Positions 20,780-33,458 of a stretch of 64,000 nucleotides of DNA are shown here, one piece after another; the stretch's first letter is position 1, and each line of letters opens with the position of its first letter. Source of the DNA: Selaginella moellendorffii (taxonomy: Eukaryota > Streptophyta > Lycopodiopsida > Selaginellales > Selaginellaceae). A program made the translations under genes and the position numbers. The stretch is from contig NW_003314325.1 in the NCBI RefSeq assembly GCF_000143415.4, positions 414,860 to 478,859 on the forward strand, given 5' to 3'. The notes under the pieces are model-generated. The model was not told the origin of the DNA and searched no databases. It was given only the letters and a program-made list of their open reading frames with translations.

Positions 20780-21329
20780 ATTAAACCACTACAAGCCTAT
20801 ATACCTAGCCTCTCGTGGCGCCCTAGCCTCTGGTTCTCTCAGCGGGGAGGTTCAACAAGATAACAAGATAATAAGCACCTTTGTCCAGGAAAAATCCCTC
20901 AAACCTCTAGGAAGCTTTCCTCTGGCTTCACTGATTGAGGAGGTTGCTTTCAATCTTCTACACATATATATGGTAAATTATGATGTCATTCTGCCAATGC
21001 AGATGCCAAATGTGTCAAAGTAAAATGCACACACATAATATGGCATTTTATTATCTAGCATTTTCGATTTATAAGTTATCTTTTAAGGGATGCTCTGCAA
21101 AATTATAGTTTTTATAAAATTCCAGGGGAGTTTACTTTTAAAAGGGACTTTTGCCTTCTTCCACCCATCTTATAGAATTGTCCACTAGAGTAGTATATCC
21201 CTTTCAACAAAGCTACTTATAATGCGAAGGTCCAAAAGATTAAAAATGCATACCAAATGAGGATATGTGGGATTTTAAACACAAAGATCAAGTTTACAAA
21301 GAAATTATAATGACTTAACTCAAAACTTT
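20780..21329. other. Spacer, no gene recognised
   Basis: AT-rich sequence after the helicase remnant. It occupies the position of the promoter of the 238-residue gene at 61.2 kb, but no clear ORF or TATA arrangement is left. Confidence 0.4.
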
Positions 21330-21560
21330 CATAGAGAGTCATGTGGGTGTTCTTCAACTCCACGTCATTGGGGCTCCTAAGCAACATACAGGCTAAGTTG
21401 AGACTCAGTTTGACAGCCTGTACATGGTTGACTATCATGGGTGAAGGTTGTTGCCTTTCTCCACAGATCAGTGCCCAGGAAATCCCTCTCTTTGGGATGT
21501 GATGGACCACGGCGGATATTACAATTACACAGCCGCAATGAATAAGTTGGAAGTGCCATG
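21330..21560 (+). pseudogene. Decayed copy of the 238-residue unknown gene
   Basis: The plus strand matches about 61.66-61.87 kb in a degraded way: stretches around GAGACTC, the GTGGTTG/GTGAAGG segment, and AGGAAATCCCTCTCTTTGGGAT against the intact AGGAGATCCCTTTGTTTGGGAT. The frame is destroyed. Its place after helicase copy A supports a block duplication. Confidence 0.5.
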
Positions 21561-21963
21561 TCTTCAAGCATTCTGCTTGCAGACAACAATAGCCTGCATT
21601 TATTAAGAGCATGCTCTCTCTCTACTGAAACATCATAAAGTTAATAAAATGAGTGGTTATCCTTAAGTAATTAACAAGCAGTTTAAGGAATATATGTGCG
21701 ATCTTAGCCAGCAATGCAGGTCTTGACGAGTTTGATCTTTTCACTTTCCATGGTATGACTGCAAGCTTAAGGTGATAACATTTTCCTGTTGAGCTTTACA
21801 AAGTCTGGTAGCTTGAAGAAAATGGTCGTCAGGTACACAAGTTTCATGACCTTTGTCTGACATTTTTGTTTTCTTCCCTTCATCAGGAACTGAAAGGATC
21901 CAATGGCTACATGCAGGACTTGATGGTTATTCTTGAGATCAGCCAAGGACAATTAAGATTGTA

Positions 21964-22690
21964 TGCAAGCAAGGTAAGCAAGGATATGGTTTGATCTTTA
22001 CTTGCTTTTGTTTGTAATAGGTACGAGATCATAGGACTTCATTGTCCCGGTGAGGAGGAGGGATTACTCATCAATCAATGCAGAAATTGTAAGCAGAGGG
22101 GTGATTGGGAAAGACACTACAAAGGGGTAAGAAAGCTCACTTATTTTCCAGATTTTACTTTTTATTTATTTCTTAAACCCAGAGTGGATCCTTTTGCTCA
22201 TGAACAAAAGAAGTGCTACCTCTGCCTAGTGAAGGGGACACAATACTTACCACTGTTCAAGAGATCCCCTGCGAATTGAATACTGGGAAGAGAGGACTTA
22301 CACTGGACCAATGAAGAGAATTCATCTTTCGGTTTGTATCACTTTCTATCTCTGTTTCTTTATATGTTTATGTGTGTATGTTTTCAGGTGGGTTATATCG
22401 TTCAGGTAGCAAACTTCCCGCAATACCATCCTCGTTTCTGAGTCAAACGGATTGAATACAAAAACCTCAAACGGATCTGCAAAAAACATCTAGACTTGGG
22501 AATCATGATTGTGCATGAGCCACCTCGCCCTCTTGCATCTCAAATTTTGGAAGCTTTTCAGTGACTCCATGGATTTCTCATCACAGGCCTAGGCTTCAAG
22601 TTATACAAATCCAAGGAAGAAATGCCTCCAGGGTATAACTGGTATGTAGCTGCAGATGAAGAATTGAAGAATGAAGTGGGAGTTTTAATA
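21964..22690 (+). pseudogene. ZK copy A2: decayed double zinc-knuckle gene
   Basis: It starts inside exon 1/intron 1 of the ZK gene and runs through exons 2-4 with introns. Key residues are lost: the last Cys of the first knuckle reads Tyr (RHYKG), an extra G shifts the frame in the second knuckle, and FCVQR reads F-stop-VKR. It is clearly non-functional. Confidence 0.7.
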
Positions 22691-23117
22691 AAGTAGCCTT
22701 CCAAGGTATAACTTTTTGGACCTTAAAGGGTTATTTTCTTAACCACATCTTAGTGAATAATCATGTTGATTTGCATGGTGGACAGATCAACCCCTGAACC
22801 AATGGGAGATTGCCAATTGCTGGTGAGAGAAGAAGGTGTTGTACATGTAATGTGTTGACCGAATTCTAGGGCATTGACACAACCTTTTGCATTCTGCCAT
22901 AAAGTCAGTGGAGGTTTGCTGTGTCACTTGAGAGTGGTGATTCATGCTGAACCTTCTTCTCTAGGGTTCCAATTTTGCTGTGCAAAATGCCCGATCACAG
23001 ATGCTAGATTTGCATCTCTTTGACTTTCTTGCTAGATTGCTTCTAGAGTGCCATGATTCTTAGCTCCCAAATCTCTTTATTGCTACCAACATGCTCTCAC
23101 AGGATTCTAGGGCATTC
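22691..23117. other. Spacer, nothing recognised
   Basis: Low-complexity, weakly repetitive DNA without a coding signal. Confidence 0.4.
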
Positions 23118-23420
23118 TCTAGTGGCATCAGGTGAAGTCAAGTGCCAAAATTAATGCACTGATATCTATTCTTGAGCAAATCAATGATATCAAGTTGGTT
23201 AAGTTGGTAGTGTCTCCCGGTTCCCCACTATGCTCAAGTTCATTGAGAGGCCACTCCAAAAGGCTGGTTTCAAGGTTGAGATTGGCATTAGCAGCAACAA
23301 GAGGAGTGACTCACTAATTGTTTTTCTCAGCCTCAAGGTTACTGGAGTGTGATGGCATCCACAATGTTTTCATGATAGATCCTTGGTGGAATTTGTAGGC
23401 CGTGGTTTGAGTTCATGCTT
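23118..23420 (+). pseudogene. SNF2-family (RAD5/HLTF-like) helicase C fragment
   Basis: SSAKINALISILEQ followed by VKLVV fits the start of the SNF2 C-terminal helicase domain. Then, in another frame, LKFIERPLQKAGFKVE, a LSLKVTGV-stop, and DPWWN (as in MDPWWNPA) follow in the right order. Frame changes and stops show a pseudogene fragment. No other part of the gene is seen nearby. Confidence 0.55.
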
Positions 23421-25100
23421 GAGGTAAATTCCAAAGTTTAAAGCTTAAGAAATGGTTATATAATTTGACTTTCAATCCTAAGCTCCAAACAAAGTGATAG
23501 GTTTAAAGTTCTTAAGAAATGGTTAGATAAATTGACTTTCTTTGTATGCAATCCTAAGCTCCAAACAAAGTGAAGATGTTCTTATGTTGATTGTCAAATT
23601 GCCCATACCAAATGAAGAATGGCTGTGATTTAATCAGATGCTTAATTTAGGACCTCTCCATTTAGCAACTCTAATTTAGGGCTTGAAGACCAGTGATCAA
23701 TCATTCTCTTCACAGCAACAAACTGAATGATGTAGAGGTAGTGGTTCAAGTGAAAGTCTTAGTGCTTGATAAAATGGAATGCAATTACTTTCCTTTCCAA
23801 GAACTATATACCCTACACAGTTTAGTACTTCATGTATTCCAATTTAGGTTTAGCAAGCCTCTTGGCTGCTTTGGTAGATACTAGAATCCCATTGACTGGA
23901 TTTCCTTTGTCTTTTAACTGTATTTGTGCAGACATAGCAAATCTTATGGCATTTTATGAGGTAATCAATGTTTTATTTATGTGTTTATAATGGGATTTTA
24001 TAGTGATATAGACTTTGGCTTCCAGAATCTAATAGTTTCCTCTAAGGAAATACAAGCTATTCTAACTTAGTTTCAATGTAACAAAACTATAACAATAAAA
24101 AATAGTGTTTACTAACTAGGTGTAAAACATAAATCCTTAAGTCTTGAAATCAAGCCAAAGGTGTGTTACATGGCAATGACTAAAGCAAAAGTCTAACAAA
24201 TGTAACAGATTTTTATTAAAGTTTCAACTTGTGTCACTCCTCGCGATGACACATTAGTGAAGTGGAGAAGCATTGCTACCTAGCCTTGTCATTAGCCTCG
24301 TTGGTGACCTCTGCTAGAACTTCTACCAACATCCTAGCCTAGGGTTGCCCACAGGTTGGACAACTCATATAGATTCGTTGATCTTGAGGAATCTTCACTA
24401 TGATGTGCTCCTTAAATGTTTGTAGTTGCCACTGCAATATTAACCTCCACTTCATATGCTCTAAGGTTGTTAGATGAAGCATCCTTCCAAGAAACTTTTC
24501 TTTTATTCCACTCCTTTCACTCCTATATACATGTTATGCTTGGAAAATGGTCATTTGCCCTCTTGTCAACCTCTGGCACCAGTTCTTCCCATTGGTGCTG
24601 TCTCCTACCTATGCCCTTTGTTTTCTCTTTGATCCAAAGACACACCCCCTTTCCAGCTGAATATTCCTTTATTCCCCCACTATAACCAAAAAGAAGGAAA
24701 AACTCCTAACTTCAACCAAATCTTATTCTTAAGTTGGCTCTAGCCTTGACAACTTGAAAAATAGCAAGCAGGAGAGGAATTTCTAAAGAAGCACTTGAGG
24801 AAAGAACATAAAATGATCAATAAAAGTTTTTAGAAAGGAATAAAAAAATGATTAACACATGGCAAGTGTTATGAGACGAGGAAGTGTCAAGACTAAGACT
24901 AAAACCAAATCTAAGATCAAGTCTGAGACTGAGTTAGAGTTCAAATACTAATACATATCAAAGGGTAAAAGCCTAAAGTGATTATCTCCTAAACCTTGGA
25001 GGGTTTGGTAAGTCTTTAAGTTATAACCATATGGTGGTGTAAATAATCAAAGAGAATAAATGATTTATAAAAGTTCAAATATAAACGGAAGGGCCTATGA
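23421..25100. other. AT-rich intergenic DNA, no gene recognised
   Basis: Short chance ORFs only (for example 24416-24685). Two near copies of a short segment (CCTAAGCTCCAAACAAAGTG) occur at about 23479 and 23551, a small local duplication. Confidence 0.4.
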
Positions 25101-28100
25101 ATAATAATGCACTCCCTTTTCCAATTAGTTAAGGGTTGGGGTATATAAGTTTTTATATGTAACTCCAAGATATAATATTTTATTTTTTAATAGAAAATAA
25201 ATTCTTATATTACAAAAATAAAGGTAAATTATATTTAAGAGGTTTTGTGCCAATAGTCTAAACACTTTAAATTCATATACTTTATTTTGAAGTATTTTAT
25301 ATTTATGGCCAATATTTGGTGTGGATCTAAGTGAATATTTAAATACTTATGGTCCAGATTGAAATTAATCTGACAAGTACCAAAATCCCAATATGTTAAT
25401 ATTAGTATTTGGCATTGTAATTATACACTTAGACCTCATATCATCTCCTCCTCTAGAAATGATGGAAGACCATCAAGATTTTCTTATAGATGGGCCAGGA
25501 TATTAAGGAACATCACAAGGAAGCATTAGTGGATTTGTAGGTGGTGGTAGTTGTTCCTAATCCTTTTGTACAAAGTGTTTTAACCACTACAACCATCCTT
25601 TCATAATACAAGGGGGAGTATTATGAGTTTGGCACAAATGTAACCACGAATATACCAGAAAACATCACATTGCATCTCCGGCTAATAAAAAGATCTATGC
25701 AACTTTTCTATCACACGATAATGTCTCATATGCCCATATAAAATAAGAGAATCATGGTAAGCATAGAGGAAATATGGAATAAAAATTGAAGGCACCACTA
25801 GTCATAAATGATCATTAGGATCTGTCCTCACAAAATAAAGAAGATTATCCTTAAGTCGATATTAAGAATGTAAATGCCAAAATAGCAAGTCATCAGTAAG
25901 TAATATAAGATTCTTAAACCCATCTCAAAGCCTTTAAATCCATGGCTCAATCTTTTGAGCTTCGTGAACTTCATCAAGAGAAGGTAAATTTTGTTGTACA
26001 TCTTATAGACACTGACATCAAGTGCAACAACTGCCGATGACATGGAATCCTCATCCAAAAAATCCATAGATGCTAGAACAACAAATTCATCAGAAACATA
26101 AGAAGAAAGTGAAGAAGGAAGAAGAGCTCGAAGAAGGGCATTAATATCAACTATAAAACTCTTTGAACAATAAACAACATTAAAATTATATATCTGAAGG
26201 TTCAAAGCCCATCAAGTAGTACGACAAACTAAGTTCTTCCATTTCAATAATGAAGTAACTACAACATAATCACATTATAGTAACGTTCAAGAACTATGTA
26301 GATATGCATGAAGTTTCTTAAAACCCTAAACTATTGCTAAACACTCCTTTTTCATCATGGAGAAGTTCATTTCCATAAGTTTTAATGTACAATTGATATA
26401 TGTAATAGGATGGCACTAATCAGGCACACTTAGGCTCTCTTGCACCAACACACCTCCAAAACTAATATCAAAAGCATCCATATATAAAATAAAAAGTTGA
26501 GTATAGTTAGAATATACCAAAATTGGAGGAGTTGTCAAGAGCTCTTTGAGATTCGTAAACACCGCTCATAATTTACAAACCATATGAAGGATGATGTTGA
26601 CAACTTCAGCAACACTCACAACGGTGTAGTGTGATCAGAAAGATGATCAACAAAATGATTGAGATACTGAATCTTCCCTATGAAGCATTGCACATCATTC
26701 ACACACTTTGGAGTAGGGAATTTTAAAACAGCTATAAGTTTGTCATGATCAACTTGCAAACCTTTATGAGAAATATGGTACCCAAGATAAGTTGTGTCTT
26801 TGGACCCAAATATGCACTTAGACTACTTCAGCTTTAAACCCACTTCCCGTATCCGATTCAACACATTAGTCCCCTCAAAGTATATTAAGACATCATTGAT
26901 GAAGCCAGTAGTCATTTCTAGTATATTGCAAAGAACCTCCTCCATCATGCGATGGAAAATTGCTAAAGTATTGTTCAAACCAAATAACATTACCAAGAAC
27001 TCGTATAAACAAAATAATATGCACAAAACAATCTTAGGAATATCTTCTTTGGCCATCAGTACCTACCAATACTTAGAAGTAAGATTTAACTTGGTGAACT
27101 AACAACTTCTCCCTAGACAATCTAAAAGATTAGTAGTGTGAAGAAGAGGGTACACATCTGGGATTGTCACTTTGTTTAATGGACAATAATTGATGTAGAA
27201 ACAAATATTTTTATTAAAATTTATCACAAAAAAAAATTCATACACCCAAAGACTTCATGACTTTGGAATAACACCCTTTTCCAATATCTCCTTAATGTTT
27301 GCATATAAAATTTTGATCTCTTTGGATGACTAACGACAAAATAGAATTTTGATTAGACAAGCATCCCCAGTTGGAATAGGATGATGTGTGGCAATCTTGG
27401 CCCTAGATGATAGGTCAAATTTAAAGAGATCGACATACTTCTTCATGAGCCGGTCAACCGCTGCAATACAAAGACCATCAAAGGGATCGGAAAAAATAAG
27501 AAAGGAACAAAACAGAAATATAAAGAGGAAATAATAAAGAGACAAAAGTGATGGAAGCAAGGTAGAAGTAGAGGGATGAAAAGGTATAGAAGTGAGAGGA
27601 ATGAAAGAAATATTTTAAGACCAGGAGGAGAAGGCTCAAAGTCACACTTGGCATGATTATGCTACAACCATTCCATACCAAAGATGAGGTTAAAAGTTTG
27701 ACTCAACACCACCTACAACAATTGTAACTTAAACTTGAGATTACCCATACACACAACTAAGTCCATCTTATCCTATGCACATGCATGTGTACGGTTGTTG
27801 CCATAAAGAATAAAAATTGGTTTTGCCACACGATGCAAATGTAGATGGCAACATGTGGCAATAACCCGAGCAATAAAAAATAAAATTGAGCTTGTATCAA
27901 CTAACATGGAGAGAAGAATAGAAGAACTCTTGTTATAAAATGAGCTTGGAAAGTAAACACTAAATGAACTAGTGCTGAATGAACCCTTAATAATACTCTA
28001 AAAAGAAAGATAGAGAGGTCATTGACTTATTCACGCAAAGTCTCTTTATTATTCGTGTGACTCCTTTTTTCCTTGATGCATCTCATTATCCAGATCTTCC

Positions 28101-29274
28101 ACTACAATAGCACCAACAAGACGTTGTTGATGCCAAGTTTTTCACCCAAGAAATGGAGATCACCAATCTAAAAAATGCTGACAACACTGATAAATATAAC
28201 CAACTTCATCACACGTTTAGCAATGGATATCATGGCCACAGCTATGTTCTCATCCTTGTCCTTAAACTTAGGCAGCAGTAACATCAACTTCCATTGGAAT
28301 AGGACCATCTCTCACATGAAGTGGAGTTCAAGAACATGCAATGAGACATGGAAGAGGTGATGTCTTATAATGTTATGCCAAACAAACGCATTATCAAAGG
28401 TGGCTAGAGCAAATGTATAGATAATTCCTACTAAATTTTGACAAGTGCTAGCCACAACATTCCCAACTTGATTTACTTCGATATATTTGGTTCTACACAA
28501 AGCAAGAGGCTTTGAAAATGAATGCCAAATTGCATCATCAACTCAGATGGCTCTTGACGAAGATGATGTAATTGTTGGAAAGCATCATCACAATATATCC
28601 AAATGTGTGTTTGAAGATGTTTGAGAGAATACTCTAATCCTCACAAATGGCTGCGCTCAAACTATTATACCACTACAGTGTTGTCCCTTTTAAACACGTG
28701 GGTAACTCACGCAAATGTTGAGCATCATCCTAAGAATGATATGTGGCAATCATTGTAAAATGATCAAACCAATAGTACACATTATCCCCAGGATTTTCAC
28801 AGAAGAACTTTAGCCAGATGCAAGGATTGGTAGCAAGAGTAGGAAGAGTTGTACCACATGCCATAAATGCTACTATCAATTAAGTTTGTTCAATTGCAAC
28901 TATATAGCATCGCTAACTATTGCTTCAAAGTCAAAAGAGGAGGAAGCTACTACTCTACCATGAATGAGAATGCAAGAGCAAAAGAAAAAAAATGGAAAAA
29001 GCTAGAAGGAAAAGGAAATCTAAACAATGCAAAAGTTAAATCTAAACCAAAATCTTAAATCCAAGTATTCCTCGGGGACAATCAAAGCTGCCCCTCATCA
29101 CCACTAATGTGAGTCCATGAAATATGGAAAGGGAATACAAATATGTGTATATCAATTAGCCCAAAAACCTTAGCTTATATATAGGAGTAAGTGGTATGGA
29201 TTAAAACTAATCTGATGGCTACGAAAATTCCACTATGCTAATATTAATATACAACATCATAGCCGTACACTTCT

Positions 29275-29280
<6 letters not shown>
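25100..29280 (-). mobile_element. Old, decayed Ty3/gypsy LTR retrotransposon
   Basis: On the minus strand, degraded pol pieces appear in order. About 27.45-27.3 kb: DLSSRAKIATHHPIPTGDA and LEKGVIPKS (start of RT). 27.06-26.82 kb: YEFLVMLFGLNN and INDVLIYF, where VLIY retains the YxDDxLIY end (RT core). About 26.2 kb: LQIYNFNVVY (end of RNase H). 28.5-28.1 kb: a gag-like stretch. Stops and frame changes are everywhere. Diverged LTR remnants flank it (about 25.1-25.44 and 29.11-29.27 kb), sharing for example ATTAATCTGA against CTAATCTGAT and TGTTAATATTAGTAT against TGCTAATATTAATAT. A purine-rich tract next to the left LTR (25441-25460, read on minus) fits a polypurine tract. No target-site duplication was found. 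Confidence 0.65.
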
Positions 29281-29575
<295 letters not shown>

Positions 29576-29840
29576 GTTTGGGACATATATTGGAAGGCAT
29601 CATCACAATTGTTGACATGAGTTTATGGGAAGATAATGTGTATGAGGTCAAATAGATTCCAGATTGTTTTGACAAGCTTGATTATTATGGAAATAGTTGT
29701 GGAGATGAAATGGAGATTTTACGGGGTAAGTGTTAAACCTTTAATCTAATCCTTTCTCTTTACCTTTTGCTCTTTCCTAACCTTTTTTTTATTTCTCAAC
29801 TTGACCTTCTCATGTTTCTAGTATTTTTTCCTCATTTGTA

Positions 29841-30698
29841 GTGTTTTCTTCTTCTAACATGTCAATCATTTGTGACTCTTATGATTCTCAATTTCAATCA
29901 AGTATTGAGTTAAGTGCTTTATGTCCTCTTTATACTAATTTGGATGTTATGTATGTGCATGAAATTGAGAATCTTACTTTTGTTTCATTAGCAAAATTTT
30001 TAATCAATTTTGATGTTGAGTATTCCCGTATTCCAAAAGTTGAATCACTTTGGCTAGAGTTTCAAGTTGAGTGCATGTCCTTAATTATGAGTGCTATTAA
30101 GAACCTTTGTTTTACCGTTGTTGCTGAGGAGTTTATATATTCCCTTAAAAGTATAGATGTTGTTATTAATTTTCCCATCTCAAGTGTTGAGTTGTGTATT
30201 GAGAAGGTTAAGCGGTGTGAATCTTTTACTTATATTGTGGTGGCCAAAGTATTTTTCCAAGCTTTAAGAACATATCCTTTTTTTTATTTTCTCAATTATG
30301 CATTGCCAATTACTGTAAATTTCTTTCTTGATGCTTCTTTATCCACTTTTTCTTCTTCCATAATTGTTTTTCCTCAATTTTTCTTGTTTTCTCCTTTTTG
30401 CTTCACCATTTCAAAAAAAAAGATCTTTAGAGAAGGGGGTAGAGGGGATGGACGGGAGTTTAGCCCCAATGATGGAATGAGGATGAGTAGATACACTAGT
30501 GGGGCGAGGATGAATAATATGGATTATGGAGTGAAAATGAATATAGCAAGTCCAAACAAAACATTTAACCCCGATATAATAAGGCAAAATGGTTGCGATA
30601 ATAAAGTGAAGTCAAACATAAATGGCAAAGTGAGGACAAACGCAATGAGTGCGAATAAAGCTAATGCTTTAAAAAAAATTCCTTTGAGGAGGGGATAA
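29841..30698 (+). CDS. Uncertain AT-rich ORF, 285 codons, possibly transposon-derived
   Basis: A long ORF in very AT-rich DNA with no recognised family. The first two thirds are hydrophobic and Phe/Ile/Ser-rich. The last third is Asn/Lys/Arg-rich (GGRGDGREF, then many Asn). Composition follows the local AT bias, and no splice pattern or promoter is visible. It lies between retroelement remnants, so a decayed element ORF is more likely than a host gene. Confidence 0.2.
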   Translation: MFSSSNMSIICDSYDSQFQSSIELSALCPLYTNLDVMYVHEIENLTFVSLAKFLINFDVEYSRIPKVESLWLEFQVECMSLIMSAIKNLCFTVVAEEFIYSLKSIDVVINFPISSVELCIEKVKRCESFTYIVVAKVFFQALRTYPFFYFLNYALPITVNFFLDASLSTFSSSIIVFPQFFLFSPFCFTISKKKIFREGGRGDGREFSPNDGMRMSRYTSGARMNNMDYGVKMNIASPNKTFNPDIIRQNGCDNKVKSNINGKVRTNAMSANKANALKKIPLRRG

Positions 30699-31199
30699 AA
30701 AGGATATAGAAGATGAACAAAGTAAGACTAACCTTTTATATGCAATGTTAAATGAAGACAATAATTATGAGTCTAAGTTAATACTAATCTCGAATGTTGA
30801 CTAAAGGGAAGACACAAAGGCAAGTTTTTGCTTATAGTTGTGAGTCCAAGTTAATGGTGGGCTTGGAAGATTGTCAATAAATAAACTTTAAGACGAGATA
30901 TATTATTTGTTGCAATAGTGGTTTATAGATTACAATAGCTCTCAAAGTTTTTGTTTTGGTTTAAAGTTATGGTTTTAATGTTAGTTTGAGCATTTAGCAA
31001 TTGCATATGAAGTTGCAATTGGTTCATTAGGATTCCATAGTCAATTGATGCTTATGTCATGGCTTTGAATTTTATTTTAGTCATGGTTATTAGCAATTTA
31101 TGGGAGCTTTATATTCTTATGGTAGTTTATAATTGCTTAATAGAAGCCCCAAATCTTCCACCTGATTTATTATCATTACCTTTTTATCTTCTAGAGGGG

Positions 31200-31368
31200 A
31201 GGATGGTACAAAGTTTGTAAATATATGTATGTATATATATGTATTACCCTGGTTAGGTAATATACTAATTTTAGTACTATAACATATAGACTATCTATTT
31301 GAGCCATCCATTCTTGTATATAAGCAGGGGTTTAAACCCCAATTAATATACCTATTCCTATATCCCAA

Positions 31369-31423
<55 letters not shown>

Positions 31424-31815
31424 TTGAAAAAAAGTTATATTGAAAAGATAATTTTGTGAATCACACAACAATTCAAGCACATATTTGTTTTAATTTCATA
31501 TATTTTGCAAGCTTATACATTTTTTTTTATCAGGCCACCCACTCTAGATATGCCTCCTCTTGGGAGGTGTACCTCCCACAAAACTTGCAATCACAAATTG
31601 TTTGTTATATATTATACATGTAAATGATAGATTAATTATATAAATCTTATACAATCTAGTTAGACATTTTTATTGTATAATCATTTATGTTGTTGTGTAG
31701 TATATTCACAAAGGAAAATTACTTAGTCCTTAAGTTTGAATAATACTAGGCTGGGTGACTTCCTAGGAAGTCCAAATTGAGGAGCTTACATTTGGTATTA
31801 AAGTAGTTTCGAGCC
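31200..31815 (+). mobile_element. Possible solo or decayed LTR with tRNA-Met-type primer site
   Basis: At about 31790, TTTGGTATTAAAGTAG followed by GAGCCCGG resembles the initiator-tRNA-Met primer-binding site (TGGTATCAGAGC) found right after plant LTRs. A purine run (AGAGGGGAGGATGG, about 31194) could be the polypurine tract before the LTR. The TA repeat at 31371 lies inside. No coding part is recognised downstream. Confidence 0.3.
31371..31420. repeat. (TA)n microsatellite
   Basis: About 50 bases of pure TA/AT repeat. Confidence 0.95.
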
Positions 31816-32152
31816 CGGTTCTATTGGTTGGCAAAGAGAATCACACCATATGTTAAAATTGACATTTTTCAAGTTCAATTTGCTCTAGCTGGGCTCAACC
31901 TAAGGGGTAGGGTGTCCCAAGAGCCCCGCTCTCTCTTTCGTTCATGAGGGCATAAACTTACAAGGAAGCATAGTGGTAGGCAAAGTAGGTGAGGAACTAA
32001 TTGCTAATAGATTGTGAGAAAGGAAATATATTTCCAAAAATGGGATTTTCAAATGTTCCAATTTGACAAAAATAAAAACTCCAAGAGAGATAGAGCTATA
32101 AAGTAGCCAAAATAATAAGATCATGGATGGCCTTAATATGAATTATATATAT

Positions 32153-32297
32153 GGAACTTCATGCCACCCTTGGCACTAAATAAAGAGAGGATGATAGTGT
32201 TCTTCAGTAAAGAATTTCGTAGAATGTAGAACTTTATGCCACCCTTGGCACTAAATAATAAAGAGGATGATAGTGTCCTCTAGTAAAGAATTTCCTA
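32153..32297 (+). repeat. Tandem duplication of a 70-75 bp unit
   Basis: Two adjacent near-identical units, each starting GAACTT(C/T)ATGCCACCCTTGG and ending CAGTAAAGAATTTC or TAGTAAAGAATTTC. They differ by a few substitutions and a three-base insertion. A second, weaker pair (about 32560-32590 and 32600-32630) repeats TGGTGAGCCTTCGGG/TGGTGAACCTTTGG. Confidence 0.7.
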
Positions 32298-32299
32298 AG

Positions 32300-33458
32300 A
32301 TGGGGAAGTTGCATTTGCATAACCGGTGCAATGTAAGGTGTCGAAAACACCTAAGAAATTGACTCGAGATGTCAATATTAAAGTTCTAGAGTGCGATGGT
32401 TATGTTAGTAAAGGCTAAGACTACTCTAAAATGAGTAGTAATATTGAAGGTGTCTTTAACAGGTTTAGCAAGAACTAAATGAACAAAGGTAAAAAACTAC
32501 CACTAGTGATTTAATGAGATTTTAAATTGGAAAGATTATGCTCTTTAGAGGATGAGTAAGGCATGGTGAGCCTTCGGGTTCGAGCCATTGACAAATAGGT
32601 ATGGTGAACCTTTGGTATCGAACCATTGATGTAATACATGTGGTTTTCACCTTTTATCCTATAGTGATTTACTATAGGATAACCATGAAGTAGAACTTAA
32701 ACCCTTCATATGCCCATGTGTCTAAAAGACAATAAAGTGGAATCTAAGTTTCATGGCCTTGGACCATTGAACGAAAGAATGGAGCCAAACTCCTAAATAT
32801 GGAGCTAAGGAGCGAAGAAACTAGAGCATGGAGTAACTTTTAAGCGTACAGCCCAAGGAGTGAAGGGACAAGGGCATGAAGCAATTTAAAATAATCCTAG
32901 AGTATTTAACATTTCATTGCAAGGACCAACACATAAAATAGAGCCAAATGGAGTGTAGCAATATTTGAACATATCAATAGCCTAACATGAGGATATAGAT
33001 ATTCCATTAGTTAGCAGTGTGGAACTTAAGCTTAAGCCCAAGCCAAACATAAAAGAAAGACAAACACGCAAATAGGAGCTATATTATGTTTTAGGTTGGT
33101 CAACCATGCCCAACCTACCCATTGATCCGTAACAGTAAAAGATTAATTATTATGAAAATGTATCTAAAACCATATATATTTGCAAAATATATTGTAAATT
33201 CAAATATATAAAAATCTATATATGTATGCTAAAAATTAGGTTCATAAAAGGACAAAAAATTATTAAAATACATTTATAGCATGACCCAATTTAAAAAAAC
33301 ATTTCCAAAACGATAAAAGTGGCATATAGATTTTTCTTAGTGACAGCCACATAGTTTTGCAACTAGTGATCCATATTGACAAGCTAGCTGTGTTCTACAA
33401 CCTCAGCGAGAAGCTCTCCTCATGTCTCATGCTGGCAAACGCCTCCACAGCCTTGGCC
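32300..33458. other. AT-rich DNA, no gene recognised
   Basis: Several short repeated phrases and poly-A/T runs, no coding-like ORF. Confidence 0.4.

Noticed and set aside
17703-22690. ZK copies as part of a gypsy gag because of zinc knuckles
   Set aside because: No protease, RT or LTR is attached, and the copies have plant-type introns; knuckle sequence differs from the gag at 47.5 kb.
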